Positions 27,181-39,002 of a stretch of 64,000 nt of DNA are shown one piece after another. Within the stretch, counting starts at the first letter, position 1, and every line of letters starts with the position of its first letter. The notes under the pieces were generated by a model. That model made no database searches. It saw nothing but the letters and a program-made list of their open reading frames with translations, and was not told the origin of the DNA. Location: the NCBI RefSeq assembly GCF_019801175.1, contig NZ_JAHVJR010000001.1:2232001-2296000 (forward strand). The letters are read 5' to 3'. The DNA is from Vannielia litorea. GTDB taxonomy: Bacteria; Pseudomonadota; Alphaproteobacteria; Rhodobacterales; Rhodobacteraceae. Both the position numbers and the translations under genes were made by a program.

Positions 27181-27876
27181 TCAGCTGTCCAACTGGCGCG
27201 AGAGGATGGTGGCGAACTCGTCGGCGAAGCTCTCGTAGTTGCCGGCGATGCGGTCGCTGTCAGACGACAGCTTGTTGTAGAAGATCACCGCCGGGATAGC
27301 CGCCAGCAGGCCGAGACCGGTAGCCACAAGCGCCTCGGCGATGCCCGGCGCCACGACAGCGAGGTCGGTCGACCGGCTCACGGCGATCTCTTCAAAGGCG
27401 TTCTTGATACCCCAGACCGTGCCGAACAGGCCAACGAAGGGCGCAGTGGAGCCGACGGTCGCCAGAAACGGCAGGCCCTGGTTGAGTTTGTCGGTTTCCT
27501 TTGCAATGGCCACATCCATCGAACGGTCTATCCGGGCCTGTGCCCCGGCGATCAGCGCGCCATCTTCGCGGTGCGACCGACGCCACTCGATCATGCCTGA
27601 AGCAAAGATCTTCTGGCTCGCGCCCTTGGGCTCGGTGCCGATCTGATCGAAAAGCTCATCGAGCGGCTCGCCCGACCAGAACGCCCGGTCGAAGCTGCCT
27701 GCCTCGGAGCGGCGCAGCCGGTACATCATAATTTTCTCGATGATGATCTTCCACGACCAGAACGAGGCGATGATCAGCAGGATCATCACGATCTTCACGG
27801 TAAGCGTAGCGCGCATGAAAAGCGCAAGCAGGGAGAAGTCGATCTCCTGCGCCAAAGCAGCTGTTTCGGAACCCAT
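27181..27876 (-). CDS. tolQ: TolQ, Tol motor subunit
   Basis: A 231-residue MotA/TolQ/ExbB-family protein with three membrane segments. The conserved PFLATVGSTAPFVGLFGTVWGI and IAEALVATGLGLLAAIPAVIFYN form the channel helices. ATG 27876 gives the usual N-terminus; the frame is open further upstream but without family similarity. It is the first gene of the tol block and lies divergent from mipZ, with 278 bases between. Confidence 0.96.
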   Translation of the reverse strand: MGSETAALAQEIDFSLLALFMRATLTVKIVMILLIIASFWSWKIIIEKIMMYRLRRSEAGSFDRAFWSGEPLDELFDQIGTEPKGASQKIFASGMIEWRRSHREDGALIAGAQARIDRSMDVAIAKETDKLNQGLPFLATVGSTAPFVGLFGTVWGIKNAFEEIAVSRSTDLAVVAPGIAEALVATGLGLLAAIPAVIFYNKLSSDSDRIAGNYESFADEFATILSRQLDS

Positions 27877-28154
27877 GTGCCTCTGTTCCCGCCTCTTGTA
27901 ATGTCGCCCCGTGCGGGGCCGCCCGATAGGGGCCGCTCTTCTGGCGGCCTTCTGGCGCGAACTATACAGAGGCGGAAGAGCAAAAGCCAACACCATCGCG
28001 TGATGGGCAAAGATAGGCGCAGCCCTGCCCGCGGGCCACAAATGTCGAAAAACGCACCGACCCGCTTTTCGCGGTTGCAGGCGGCATATATGGTGCGCGC
28101 CAAACAAGATTGAGGCAGAGGCTGCGTGCTGGCGCAGTCAGAAGGGCAAGGGCC

Positions 28155-28964
28155 ATGGCGCATATCATCGTCGTCGGCAATGAAAAGGGCGGGTCGGGCA
28201 AATCCACGACCTCGATGCACATTTCAACCGCACTGGCCCGCATGGGCTGGAAGGTCGGCGCACTCGACCTCGATCTGCGCCAGCGCAGCTTTGCCCGCTA
28301 TCTCGACAACCGCCGCACCTTTGCCGAGGCGCAGGGCATCAGCCTCGCCGGGCCGGTCTTTCGCGAGTTGCCGCAGGTCGACCAGGCAAGCCTCGAAGCG
28401 GGTGAGAACATCTATGATCGCCGCCTCTCCGCCGCCGTGGCCGGGCTGGAAGGCGATATGGATTACATCCTGATCGACTGTCCCGGCTCGCACACGCGGC
28501 TCAGCCAGGTTGCCCACTCGCTGGCCGACACCCTCGTGACACCGCTCAACGACAGCTTCGTCGACTTCGACCTGCTGGCCCGGATCGACCCGGCCTCCGG
28601 CAAGATCCTCGGCCCCTCGGTCTATTCCGAGATGGTCTGGTCTGCCCGTCAGGTGCGCGCGCAGGCCGGGTTGCCGCCGATTGATTGGCTTGTGGTGCGC
28701 AACCGTCTTGGCCCGCAGGCCATGCACAACAAGAAAAAGATGGGCGACGCGCTCGACAAGCTTTCCAAGCGCATCGGCTTCCGCGCGGCAGCGGGGTTCT
28801 CCGAGCGGGTCATCTTCCGCGAGCTTTTCCCGCGCGGGCTGACCCTGCTGGACCTCGGCGATGTGGGCGTGGAGCGGCTGAACATCTCCAACGTCGCCGC
28901 CCGTCAGGAACTGCGCGACCTGATCACCAACCTGCGGCTGCCCGGAGTCTCACCCGACTTCTAA
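28155..28964 (+). CDS. mipZ: MipZ-type ParA ATPase, division-site regulator
   Basis: A 269-residue ParA/MinD-family ATPase. The deviant Walker A is KGGSGKSTT (11-19), Walker B DYILIDCPGS. MipZ-type features are HISTALARMGWKVGALDLDLRQ and LNDSFVDFDLL. MipZ forms a bipolar gradient that restricts FtsZ to mid-cell. It stands alone, without parB, as expected for MipZ rather than ParA. The ATG at 28155 begins at the first beta strand. Confidence 0.9.
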   Translation: MAHIIVVGNEKGGSGKSTTSMHISTALARMGWKVGALDLDLRQRSFARYLDNRRTFAEAQGISLAGPVFRELPQVDQASLEAGENIYDRRLSAAVAGLEGDMDYILIDCPGSHTRLSQVAHSLADTLVTPLNDSFVDFDLLARIDPASGKILGPSVYSEMVWSARQVRAQAGLPPIDWLVVRNRLGPQAMHNKKKMGDALDKLSKRIGFRAAAGFSERVIFRELFPRGLTLLDLGDVGVERLNISNVAARQELRDLITNLRLPGVSPDF

Positions 28965-28972
28965 GCCCCGGC

Positions 28973-30205
28973 CTACTTGCCGAACGGGTTCTGCGCAGCC
29001 TCCACGGCGGCATTGGAGAAGCCCATTGGCTTTGTCTTGGCCGGCTGCGTCTGCACGGCAGCCTGCACCGCGGCAAAGATATCTCCCGCATCTGCGCCAT
29101 GGGCGTTGGCTTTGAGCGGCGAGGCGATCTCGGCCTGAACTGCAGCCATGATGTCAGCGGCCTGTGTCGGATCCTGCTTGCCAGCCAGAGCGCTCTCCTT
29201 TTTCACCGGCTTCGGACCGACGAGCTTTTCCGGCACGCCCCGCCCAGCCAAGGGTCGCTTCAGGCCACCACTGTCGAGCGCGGCGAAATCGTCGATCCCG
29301 TCGCGGCGGGCTGTATAGGTGCCGGTCTCATCGGCGCGGCGCCCTAGCGCGAGCACCTCACGCATCAGGGCCGTGCCGGTCGAGCCATCGGCCATTTCAG
29401 GGCTGTAGGACGGGATGAACACCTGCCCGGTGGCGGCATCCACCGCGAAGGGGTCAACAAAAGGATCGTCCTCGACCGCGACCTCCTGGGCCTGCGCCTC
29501 GGGCTGGTCAGGAGCACGGCGCTTGGCGGCACGCCCACGGGCAAAGCCGATCATGGCCAGAAGCACGGCAATTGTGCCGCCCATGCCGAGGATCATCGGC
29601 TGCTCGACATCCGGCGCGGCGGCAAGATCTGCCGCCCGCCCGACCCGGAACGGCGCGATGGTCAGGAAATCGTCCGCGATGGAGCGCTCATTCTCGACAA
29701 AAGCATCGAGCACCAGAGCGCGGTAGAGGCCTGCATTGGCCGCCTGTCCGCCCACTGAGATGTAGGGCCCAACCGCGCCTTCCCCGTCGATCTGTGCGAC
29801 AAGGCTGTTCACTTCGACCTCGCCAATGGTCTGCCCGCCCGGTCCCTGATCGTAGAGCAGCACGCCGAGCGCGGGGCCGAGGGTGTTTTCGGCTGCGTAG
29901 GGATAGACCGGGATCATCACGCCGAGGTAATCGCCCTCCGGGCCACCCGGCGCGAGCAGATCGTATTGCATGGACAGGTCGAGCTGGCCCATCACATGCA
30001 CCTCGGCAGAGGCATGAATATCAGTTGCGGGATCGAAGGCCTCGATGGTCACGGCCTGCGGCTGGGGCGCCTCGGCCACCGCCCGCAAAGCGCTGCTAGT
30101 CTTGATTTCTTCCAGCAAAATCCAGCCGCCGAGGCCGAACGCACCCACGCCCGCCAACAGGATTGGCCACGCCAGAACAGCGAATATACGGTTCAGGCCA
30201 CCCAT
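28973..30205 (-). CDS. Membrane protein of unknown function (two TM segments)
   Basis: A 410-residue protein. A membrane helix near residues 10-31 (AWPILLAGVGAFGLGGWILL) is followed by a periplasmic-type domain of about 170 residues, a second helix (MILGMGGTIAVLLAMIGFA), then a long low-complexity cytoplasmic tail rich in Ala, Lys and Pro. Short repeated segments near the end (QADIMAAVQAEIASPL; GDIFAAVQAAVQTQ) look like a duplicated helix. No family was recognised. It is convergent with mipZ, 8 bases apart. Confidence 0.75.
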   Translation of the reverse strand: MGGLNRIFAVLAWPILLAGVGAFGLGGWILLEEIKTSSALRAVAEAPQPQAVTIEAFDPATDIHASAEVHVMGQLDLSMQYDLLAPGGPEGDYLGVMIPVYPYAAENTLGPALGVLLYDQGPGGQTIGEVEVNSLVAQIDGEGAVGPYISVGGQAANAGLYRALVLDAFVENERSIADDFLTIAPFRVGRAADLAAAPDVEQPMILGMGGTIAVLLAMIGFARGRAAKRRAPDQPEAQAQEVAVEDDPFVDPFAVDAATGQVFIPSYSPEMADGSTGTALMREVLALGRRADETGTYTARRDGIDDFAALDSGGLKRPLAGRGVPEKLVGPKPVKKESALAGKQDPTQAADIMAAVQAEIASPLKANAHGADAGDIFAAVQAAVQTQPAKTKPMGFSNAAVEAAQNPFGK

Positions 30206-30325
30206 CGATCGCCCCTTGCACTAGCCCTCATTGTTGCCGGTTGTGATACAAACCTGTGGCGGCAATGGGGCAGGTTGGCGAAATCTGCGGGGCGAATTGG
30301 CGAAACGGCGGTGCTTGCTGCGTCT

Positions 30326-30790
30326 TCAGGTTGGCAGCGCCGTGGTCTTGAAGACCGTGCGCAACGCGAAGCTCGATTGCATGCCCTGCACGCCGGGCAG
30401 GCGGGCGAGATACTGTCGGTGAATGCGGGCAAAATCCTCGGTATCCTCCGCCACGACCTTGAGCAGGTAGTCGGCAGCGCCGCCGAGCAGGTGGCACTCG
30501 AGCACGGCAGGTACGCGGGCCACGGCCTTTTCGAAGGCATCGAGGATATCGTCGGTCTGCCCCGCCAGCCGGATCTCGACGAAGACGGTGGTGGCGAGCC
30601 CCAGCTTTCGGGCGTCAAGCAGCGCCACATAGTCGCGGATCACCTTGGCTTTCTCCAGCCGCTGCACCCGGCGATGGCAGGCCGAGGGCGAGAGGTTGAC
30701 CGCCTCCGCCAGTTCTGCCGAGGTCATCCGTCCCCGGCGCTGCAGGGCGACGAGTATCCGGCGGTCGGTTTCGTCGATTTCCGTCTCCAC
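30326..30790 (-). CDS. Lrp/AsnC-family regulator of alanine dehydrogenase
   Basis: A 154-residue Lrp/AsnC protein: N-terminal HTH (IDETDRRILVALQRRGRMTSAELAEAVNLSPSACHRRVQRLE) and C-terminal RAM ligand-binding domain (LLGGAADYLLKVVAEDTEDF). GTG 30790 is chosen because GGGAG lies 8 bases upstream; a TTG at 30808 is in frame but has no such site. Divergent placement next to ald matches the common AldR-ald arrangement, where the regulator responds to alanine. Confidence 0.9.
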   Translation of the reverse strand: METEIDETDRRILVALQRRGRMTSAELAEAVNLSPSACHRRVQRLEKAKVIRDYVALLDARKLGLATTVFVEIRLAGQTDDILDAFEKAVARVPAVLECHLLGGAADYLLKVVAEDTEDFARIHRQYLARLPGVQGMQSSFALRTVFKTTALPT

Positions 30791-30919
30791 GCAAAAATCT
30801 CCCGTCAAAGCCTTCAGCGGCGCTTGAGAACGGGCGTCAGGCTGGCGTCGGGCGGCTCAAATGTCAAAGCGATTGCGACCGGCGCGTGCGACACTTCGCG
30901 CAGGAACGGGAGGACCAAT

Positions 30920-32038
30920 ATGAAGATCGGATGCCCGAGCGAGATCAAGGCACAGGAATACCGCGTGGGGTTGACCCCTGCGGCCGCTCAGGAGGCCGTG
31001 ACCCACGGCCACGAGGTGCTGGTACAAGCCGGCGCAGGTGCGGGAGCCGGGTTTGCGGATGCGGATTACGAGGCCGCAGGCGCCCGCATCGCGGAGAGTG
31101 CGGAGCAGGTCTTTGCCGAAGCCGAGATGGTAGTGAAGGTAAAGGAGCCGCAGGCGGCGGAGCGGAAGATGCTGCGCGAGGGCCAGATCCTCTTCACCTA
31201 TCTCCACCTCGCTCCCGACCCGGATCAAACCAAGGACCTGCTGGAGAGCGGCGTGACCGCCATCGCCTATGAAACCGTGACCGACCGCGCCGGGGGCCTG
31301 CCCCTGCTCGCCCCGATGAGCGAAGTCGCCGGCAAGCTCGCGCCGCAGGTGGGCGCATGGGCGCTGCAAAAGGCCAATGGCGGGCGCGGAGTGCTAATGG
31401 GCGGCGTGCCGGGTGTCGGCCCTGCTGAGGTGGTCGTGATCGGTGGCGGCGTTGTCGGCACGCAGGCGGCGCGGGTCGCGGCGGGCATGGGCGCCCATGT
31501 GACCGTACTCGACCGCTCCCTGCCTCGGCTGCGCTACCTCGACGATGCCTTTCGCGGCGAGTTTTCAACCCGTTACGCGAGCGCGGCGACCACCGCGGAA
31601 CTCGTCGCGCGGGCCGATATGGTGGTGGGCGCGGTGCTGATCCCCGGTGCGGCAGCGCCCAAACTGGTGAGCAGGGCGGAGCTTTCGGGCATGAAGCCCG
31701 GCGCGGTGCTGGTAGACGTGGCGATCGACCAAGGGGGCTGTTTCGAGACCTCCAAGGCCACCACCCATGAAGACCCGATCTACGAGGTCGACGGCATCGT
31801 GCATTACTGCGTGGCCAACATGCCCGGCGCCGTGCCGCGCACCTCGACGCTGGCACTCGGCAACGCGACGCTGCCTTTTGTCATCGCGCTGGCAAACAAC
31901 GGCTGGAAGGCCGCCTGCGAGGCAGATGAGCACCTTATGGCCGGGCTGAACACCCACGCCGGCCGGCTGACAAACTACGCCGTTGGTCGCGCGCTTGGGA
32001 TCGACGTGCTCTCGCCGTCCCTGGCGCTAAAGCTCTGA
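30920..32038 (+). CDS. ald: Alanine dehydrogenase
   Basis: A 372-residue NAD-dependent enzyme interconverting L-alanine and pyruvate plus ammonia. Signatures are MKIGCPSEIKAQEYRVGLTP at the N-terminus, the KxKEPQ substrate loop (VKVKEPQAAE), PMSEVAGK and the Rossmann glycines VVIGGGVVGTQAA. The true start follows GGGAGG; the open frame to 29966 is not coding. The family length is normal. Confidence 0.97.
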   Translation: MKIGCPSEIKAQEYRVGLTPAAAQEAVTHGHEVLVQAGAGAGAGFADADYEAAGARIAESAEQVFAEAEMVVKVKEPQAAERKMLREGQILFTYLHLAPDPDQTKDLLESGVTAIAYETVTDRAGGLPLLAPMSEVAGKLAPQVGAWALQKANGGRGVLMGGVPGVGPAEVVVIGGGVVGTQAARVAAGMGAHVTVLDRSLPRLRYLDDAFRGEFSTRYASAATTAELVARADMVVGAVLIPGAAAPKLVSRAELSGMKPGAVLVDVAIDQGGCFETSKATTHEDPIYEVDGIVHYCVANMPGAVPRTSTLALGNATLPFVIALANNGWKAACEADEHLMAGLNTHAGRLTNYAVGRALGIDVLSPSLALKL

Positions 32039-32044
32039 AATCGC

Positions 32045-32074
32045 ATGGAAGCCCCCGGGTTACGGGGCTTCCAT
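32045..32074. terminator. Bidirectional terminator between ald and pobR-like gene
   Basis: An 11-bp perfect stem (ATGGAAGCCCC / GGGGCTTCCAT) with an 8-base loop lies 6 bases beyond the ald stop. Its right arm holds the last codons and stop of the convergent AraC gene. No T-tract is present. Confidence 0.6.
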
Positions 32075-32914
32075 CGCTGCCCTGAAGGCCCGGGGGCTGA
32101 CCCCGGCTTCGCGGGTGAACGCCCGCGAAAAATGCGCGGGGTCGGCGTAGCCCAGCCGGAAGGCCACCTGCTGCACGGGCAGGTTGGTGTAGGTCAGCAA
32201 ACGCCGCGCCTCGCGGTGGCTGCGGGCGGCAATGAGGGCGCTCACTGGCTGCCCGGTGGCCTCTCGGGTGATCCGGCTCAGGTGCTGCGGGCTGACGGCG
32301 AGGGCGCGGGCGACCTCGGCCACCGGGAGGCGCTCGGTAAAGCGAGCTTCGATCAGCGTCTCCAGCCGCCGAAACAGCGGATGCTCCGCCCCCTGCCCCG
32401 CCCGTGCCTGCCCGGAGAGATGACGTGCTACGAGCGCCAAAACCTGCCCGGCCAGCATCCGAAGCATCTGGGCGCGGGCAAAGCTACGGCCTTGATATTC
32501 TGCGAAAATATCCTGCATTGCCCCGGCCAGCGCCCCGGCACGCTGCGCCACACGCGGGTGCTTCAACTCGGCCCAGAGCCCCTCGGCGGGCCGCAGGATC
32601 TGGTCGAGCAGTTCCGATGGCAGGGTCAGCACCCACCCCTCCGTGCCCGGATCGAACCGGAAGCCATGCACCGAACCGGCGGGCATGTTCACCACCACCT
32701 CCGGCCCGAGAGCCCGCTCCCGCCCCTCGACCAGTGCGACGCCGCCCCCGGAGGACAGCAGCAGAACCTGATGCAGCCGTGCATGGCGATGCGGCGAGAG
32801 TTGCCAATCGTGCAAGACCGACCGCGCCGCAATGGTCTCGCAATGCACCACATCGGCAAGGTCGGCCGTTTCGCCGAAGAGGTTGTAGCTGCTTATCCCG
32901 GCCTGCTGCGTCAT
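32060..32914 (-). CDS. pobR: AraC-family activator, PobR-like
   Basis: A 284-residue AraC/XylS regulator: N-terminal cupin-type sensing domain (HRHARLHQVLLLSSGGG, NMPAGSVHGFRF) and C-terminal double HTH (LPVAEVARALAVSPQHLSRITREATG; VAFRLGYADPAHFSRAFTREAGVSP). It is divergent from pobA, the standard layout for 4-hydroxybenzoate-responsive activation of pobA. The inducer is inferred from context. The ATG at 32914 opens the conserved part. Confidence 0.85.
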   Translation of the reverse strand: MTQQAGISSYNLFGETADLADVVHCETIAARSVLHDWQLSPHRHARLHQVLLLSSGGGVALVEGRERALGPEVVVNMPAGSVHGFRFDPGTEGWVLTLPSELLDQILRPAEGLWAELKHPRVAQRAGALAGAMQDIFAEYQGRSFARAQMLRMLAGQVLALVARHLSGQARAGQGAEHPLFRRLETLIEARFTERLPVAEVARALAVSPQHLSRITREATGQPVSALIAARSHREARRLLTYTNLPVQQVAFRLGYADPAHFSRAFTREAGVSPRAFRAAMEAP

Positions 32915-33002
32915 GTTCGAAATGTACAAGTATTCGCGCGGGCCGTCCATTCGGGCCGCGCGGGCTTCACGCCAGAATGGCCCCGAACAGGGAGGACATT
33001 CC

Positions 33003-34172
33003 ATGCGCACACAGGTCGCCATCATCGGCGGCGGGCCCTCCGGCCTGCTGCTCTCTCAACTTCTTCGCACCAAGGGCATTGCCAGCGTGGTGCTGGAGCG
33101 CCGCTCGCGCGACTACGTGCTTTCGCGCATCCGTGCAGGTATCCTCGAGCGCGGCATGGTCGGCCTGATGCGGCAGGCCGGGCTGGGCGAGCGGATGGAC
33201 AAGGAATGCTATGTCCACGACGGCACGCTCATTGCCTTTGACGGCGAAGAGATCCCGATCGACTTCAAGGGGCTCACCGGACATTCCGTCACCGTCTACG
33301 GCCAGACAGAGGTGACCCGCGATCTCTACGATGCCGCCGAGGCCGACCCGGGCCGGGTGCTGACGGAATGCGACGAAGTCATGCCCCACGATCTCGACAG
33401 TGACAAACCTTACGTCACATTCGTTAAGGATGGGCAAACGCAGCGGATCGACTGCGATTACGTGGCCGGTTGCGACGGGTTTCATGGCATCTCGCGGCAG
33501 ATGATCCCGGCCGAGAAGCGGCGGGAATACGAAAAGACCTACCCCTTCGGCTGGCTCGGCATCCTGTCGGAAACCCCGCCGGTCCATGAAGAGCTGATCT
33601 ATGCCACCTCGCAGCGTGGCTTCGCCCTGTGCTCGATGCGGAATGAAAATCTCAGCCGCTACTTCGTGCAGTGCCCGATGACCGAGAAGGTCGAGGATTG
33701 GTCGGACGACCGGTTCTGGGATGAGCTGCGCCGCCGCCTGCCCGCCCATCATGCCGAGGCAATGGTGACCGGCCCCTCTATCGAGAAAGGCATCGCACCG
33801 CTGCGTAGCTTTGTGTGCGAGCCGATGCGCTGGGGGCGGCTGTTCCTGTGCGGAGACGCGGCCCATATCGTGCCGCCGACCGGCGCGAAGGGTCTCAACA
33901 CCGCGGCCTCCGACATCCACTACCTCTTCAACGCGCTCGTCCAGTTCTACGAGGAGGCCGACGCCGAGGGGCTGGAGCGTTACTCCGAGACCGCCCTCAC
34001 GCGGGTCTGGAAGGCAGAGCGGTTCTCGTGGTGGATGACCACGCAGTTGCATCGCTTCCCCGACCAGACCGATTTTGATCTGCGCATCCAGCGGGCCGAA
34101 ATGGAGTTTCTGCGCGACAGTGAGGCGGCTCAGAAGGTTCTGGCCGAGAATTACGTAGGCCTGCCCTACTGA
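33003..34172 (+). CDS. pobA: 4-hydroxybenzoate 3-monooxygenase
   Basis: A 389-residue FAD-dependent aromatic hydroxylase making protocatechuate from 4-hydroxybenzoate with NADPH and O2. The FAD-binding motif is GGGPSG (9-14) and the GD motif LFLCGDAAHIVPPTGAKG. RAGILERGMVGLMRQAG and YGQTEVTRDLYDA are typical of PobA. GGGAGG lies 7 bases before the ATG. The beta-ketoadipate genes for further degradation are not in the window. Confidence 0.96.
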   Translation: MRTQVAIIGGGPSGLLLSQLLRTKGIASVVLERRSRDYVLSRIRAGILERGMVGLMRQAGLGERMDKECYVHDGTLIAFDGEEIPIDFKGLTGHSVTVYGQTEVTRDLYDAAEADPGRVLTECDEVMPHDLDSDKPYVTFVKDGQTQRIDCDYVAGCDGFHGISRQMIPAEKRREYEKTYPFGWLGILSETPPVHEELIYATSQRGFALCSMRNENLSRYFVQCPMTEKVEDWSDDRFWDELRRRLPAHHAEAMVTGPSIEKGIAPLRSFVCEPMRWGRLFLCGDAAHIVPPTGAKGLNTAASDIHYLFNALVQFYEEADAEGLERYSETALTRVWKAERFSWWMTTQLHRFPDQTDFDLRIQRAEMEFLRDSEAAQKVLAENYVGLPY

Positions 34173-34291
34173 AAACCGCCTGAATTTTCGGCACCCCGGC
34201 AGGGGCAGGCCGGTCTGCGGGCCGCTTGTCAATGGACAAGGGCGGCCCGTCGGTTACGGTGGGTCCGACAAGGGACACATCGGAACGCATC

Positions 34292-35566
34292 ATGAGTGAT
34301 CTGGCCACCATCTGGGACTGGCTCGGCTTTGCCGTCCGCTGGCTGCATGTCATCGCGGCCATCGCCTGGATCGGCGACAGCTTCTACTTCATCGCGCTCG
34401 ACCTCGGTCTGCGCCCCTCGACCGACCGGCGCGAGGGTGTGGCAGGCGAGGAGTGGCAGGTGCATGGCGGCGGCTTCTACCAGATGAAGAAGTTCACCGT
34501 GGCCCCGCGCGAGTTGCCCGACCATCTGGTGTGGTTCAAGTGGCAGAGCTACACCACGTGGCTCTCCGGCGCGGCTTTGCTGGCCATTGTTTACTGGGTC
34601 GGCGCGGAGCTTTACCTGATCGACGCGGCCAAGGCTGACCTCGCCCCGTGGCAGGCGATCCTGATTTCGGCAGGCTCGCTCACCATCGGCTGGCTGGTCT
34701 ATGATTTTCTCTGCAAGAGCGGCATGGCCACGCGCCCTACCCTGCTGATGGTGCTGCTCTTTGTCCTGCTAATGGCGATGGGCTGGGGCTACTCCCAGAT
34801 CTTCACCGGGCGGGCGATGATGCTGCACCTCGGGGCCTTCACCGCCACGATCATGACCGCCAACGTGTTCTTCATCATCATGCCGAACCAGCGCATCGTG
34901 GTGGCCGATCTCAAGGCGGGCCGCACGCCCGATGCGAAATACGGCAAGATCGCCAAGCTGCGTTCGACCCACAACAACTACCTCACCCTGCCGGTGCTCT
35001 TCCTGATGCTCAGCAACCACTACCCGCTGGCCTTTGCCACCGAGTACAGCTGGATCATCGCCGGGCTGGTCTTTTTGATGGGGGTCACGATCCGGCATTT
35101 CTTCAACACCAAGCACATGGGCAAGCCCTGGCCATGGTGGACATGGGCGGTGACGGCGGGGCTCTTCGTGGTGATCATGTGGCTCTCCACCGCGGGCTTC
35201 GAGCAGGACAGTTACGAGGAGGCCGGAGAGGCCGCGCTCACGCCCCGGCAGGAGATGCTAGCCGCAGTGGAGGGCTTCGAGGTAGTGGAGAGCATTGTGC
35301 TGGGTCGCTGCTCGATGTGCCATGCCCGTGAAACGGCCTATGACGGCGTGCCCTACGCGCCCAAGCACCTGTTCCTCGAGACCCGGCCCGACATCCTGCG
35401 CGCGGCGCGGCAGATCTACCTGCAATCGGGCGTGAGTGAGGCGATGCCACCGGCCAACGTGAGCTACATGGAGCCGGAGGAACGGGCGGCGATCCGGGCG
35501 TGGTATCGGGCTGCCGTGGCGTCGCTTCCAGTGCCGTACCGGCTGGCTGAAGCGGCGGCGGACTGA
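34292..35566 (+). CDS. puuD: Membrane urate hydroxylase PuuD with C-terminal cytochrome c domain
   Basis: A 424-residue integral membrane uricase. It has about eight membrane helices starting WLHVIAAIAWIGDSFYFIALD, then a soluble C-terminal c-type cytochrome domain with CSMCH (340-344) and axial-Met candidate EAMPPANVSYM. PuuD oxidises urate to 5-hydroxyisourate and passes electrons to the haem instead of O2 directly. It is the first step of the purine route continued by uraH, allE and allA nearby. The start follows GGAACG. Confidence 0.92.
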   Translation: MSDLATIWDWLGFAVRWLHVIAAIAWIGDSFYFIALDLGLRPSTDRREGVAGEEWQVHGGGFYQMKKFTVAPRELPDHLVWFKWQSYTTWLSGAALLAIVYWVGAELYLIDAAKADLAPWQAILISAGSLTIGWLVYDFLCKSGMATRPTLLMVLLFVLLMAMGWGYSQIFTGRAMMLHLGAFTATIMTANVFFIIMPNQRIVVADLKAGRTPDAKYGKIAKLRSTHNNYLTLPVLFLMLSNHYPLAFATEYSWIIAGLVFLMGVTIRHFFNTKHMGKPWPWWTWAVTAGLFVVIMWLSTAGFEQDSYEEAGEAALTPRQEMLAAVEGFEVVESIVLGRCSMCHARETAYDGVPYAPKHLFLETRPDILRAARQIYLQSGVSEAMPPANVSYMEPEERAAIRAWYRAAVASLPVPYRLAEAAAD

Positions 35567-35570
35567 GCCT

Positions 35571-35950
35571 TTACTGCTCCAACCCTTTGAGAATGGGGCA
35601 ATCGGGCCGGTGATCGCCCGCGCAGGCGTGCACCAGATCTGTCAGCGTGTCACGCATCGCAGTCAGCTCGGCGATCTTGGCCTCGATCTGCGCGAGATGC
35701 TCCTGCGCCACCGCCTTCACATCCGCAGAGGCGCGGCCTGAATCCTCGTAGAGGGCCAGCAGCGTCCGGCAATCCTCGACCGAAAAGCCTAGGCCTCGGG
35801 CGCGGGCGAGAAAGTGGAGCTTGTGGATATGGGTCTCCGAGAAGCTGCGGTAGCCGTTTGTGCCCCGGTCCGGGGTGATCAGGCCGATATCCTCGTAGTA
35901 GCGGATCGTCTTGGGCGGCAGGCCGGCGCGGGTGGCGGCTTCGGAAATGT

Positions 35951-35954
<4 letters not shown>
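35571..35954 (-). CDS. cueR: CueR-type copper-responsive MerR regulator
   Basis: A 127-residue MerR-family protein: HTH (ISEAATRAGLPPKTIRYYEDIGLI) plus the CueR metal loop C-x7-C (C111 and C119 in CAGDHRPDCPIL), specific for monovalent Cu/Ag. Its ATG overlaps the copA stop in ATGA, so it is translated after copA from the same transcript. It should activate the copA promoter, whose 19-bp spacer fits MerR control. Confidence 0.93.
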
Positions 35955-38464
<2,510 letters not shown>

Positions 38465-38499
38465 GGCGGAGGCTCCGGGGCGGGGGTCGCCCGGTGCCT

Positions 38500-38530
38500 T
38501 ACATAGGGCTTCCAGTCACTGGAAGGTCAA
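38500..38530 (-). promoter_or_regulatory. CueR-type promoter of copA-cueR
   Basis: On the minus strand the -35 TTGACC (38530-38525) and -10 TATGTA (38505-38500) are separated by 19 bases, the overlong spacing of MerR-family promoters. The spacer holds the perfect dyad CTTCCAGT-C-ACTGGAAG (38509-38525), matching known CueR operators. Transcription would start about 30 bases before the copA ATG. Confidence 0.88.
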
Positions 38531-38534
38531 GAGG

Positions 38535-38891
38535 TCAACTGCCGCGATATGTCGAATAGCTGTAGGGCGAGAGCAGCAGGGGCACGTGGTAGTGGCTCTC
38601 TTCTGACATGGTGAAACGGATCGGCACATCATCGAGAAACAGCGTGCCCTCCTCTCCCTGCATGGTCGCGCGCAGGTAGTGGCCGGCATGGAAGACTAGC
38701 TCGTAAGTGCCCGTTTCAAAAGCCTCTTTCGGGAGCATCGGCGCATCCGTTCGGCCATCCTCATTGGTGACCGCCTGGGCAATGCCCTCGCGTTCGCCGC
38801 CCTCTCCGATGCGGAACAGCATGATCACGAGGCCCTCTGCGGGGACGCCGCGGGCGGTGTCGAGCACGTGGGTGGTGAGATATCCCGCCAT
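38535..38891 (-). CDS. uraH: 5-hydroxyisourate hydrolase
   Basis: A 118-residue transthyretin-like protein with the N-terminal LTTHVLDTARG (active-site His 8) and the diagnostic C-terminal tetrapeptide YRGS. It hydrolyses the PuuD product 5-hydroxyisourate to OHCU. Its stop lies 5 bases from the -35 of the copA promoter. The start has GGAAAG upstream. Confidence 0.96.
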   Translation of the reverse strand: MAGYLTTHVLDTARGVPAEGLVIMLFRIGEGGEREGIAQAVTNEDGRTDAPMLPKEAFETGTYELVFHAGHYLRATMQGEEGTLFLDDVPIRFTMSEESHYHVPLLLSPYSYSTYRGS

Positions 38892-39002
38892 GGGCTTTCC
38901 TTTCGTGGTTGCGCAGGGCCAGAGTAGCAGGCGGGCGGGCGGAAATAACCCTTCAATGTGACCGGCCCGCGCGGTTAAATCGGGCTGGCGAAAGGAAGTG
39001 AG

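Noticed and set aside
28155..28964. Plasmid or chromosomal ParA of a parABS system
   Set aside because: No parB or parS nearby, and the sequence follows the MipZ pattern.
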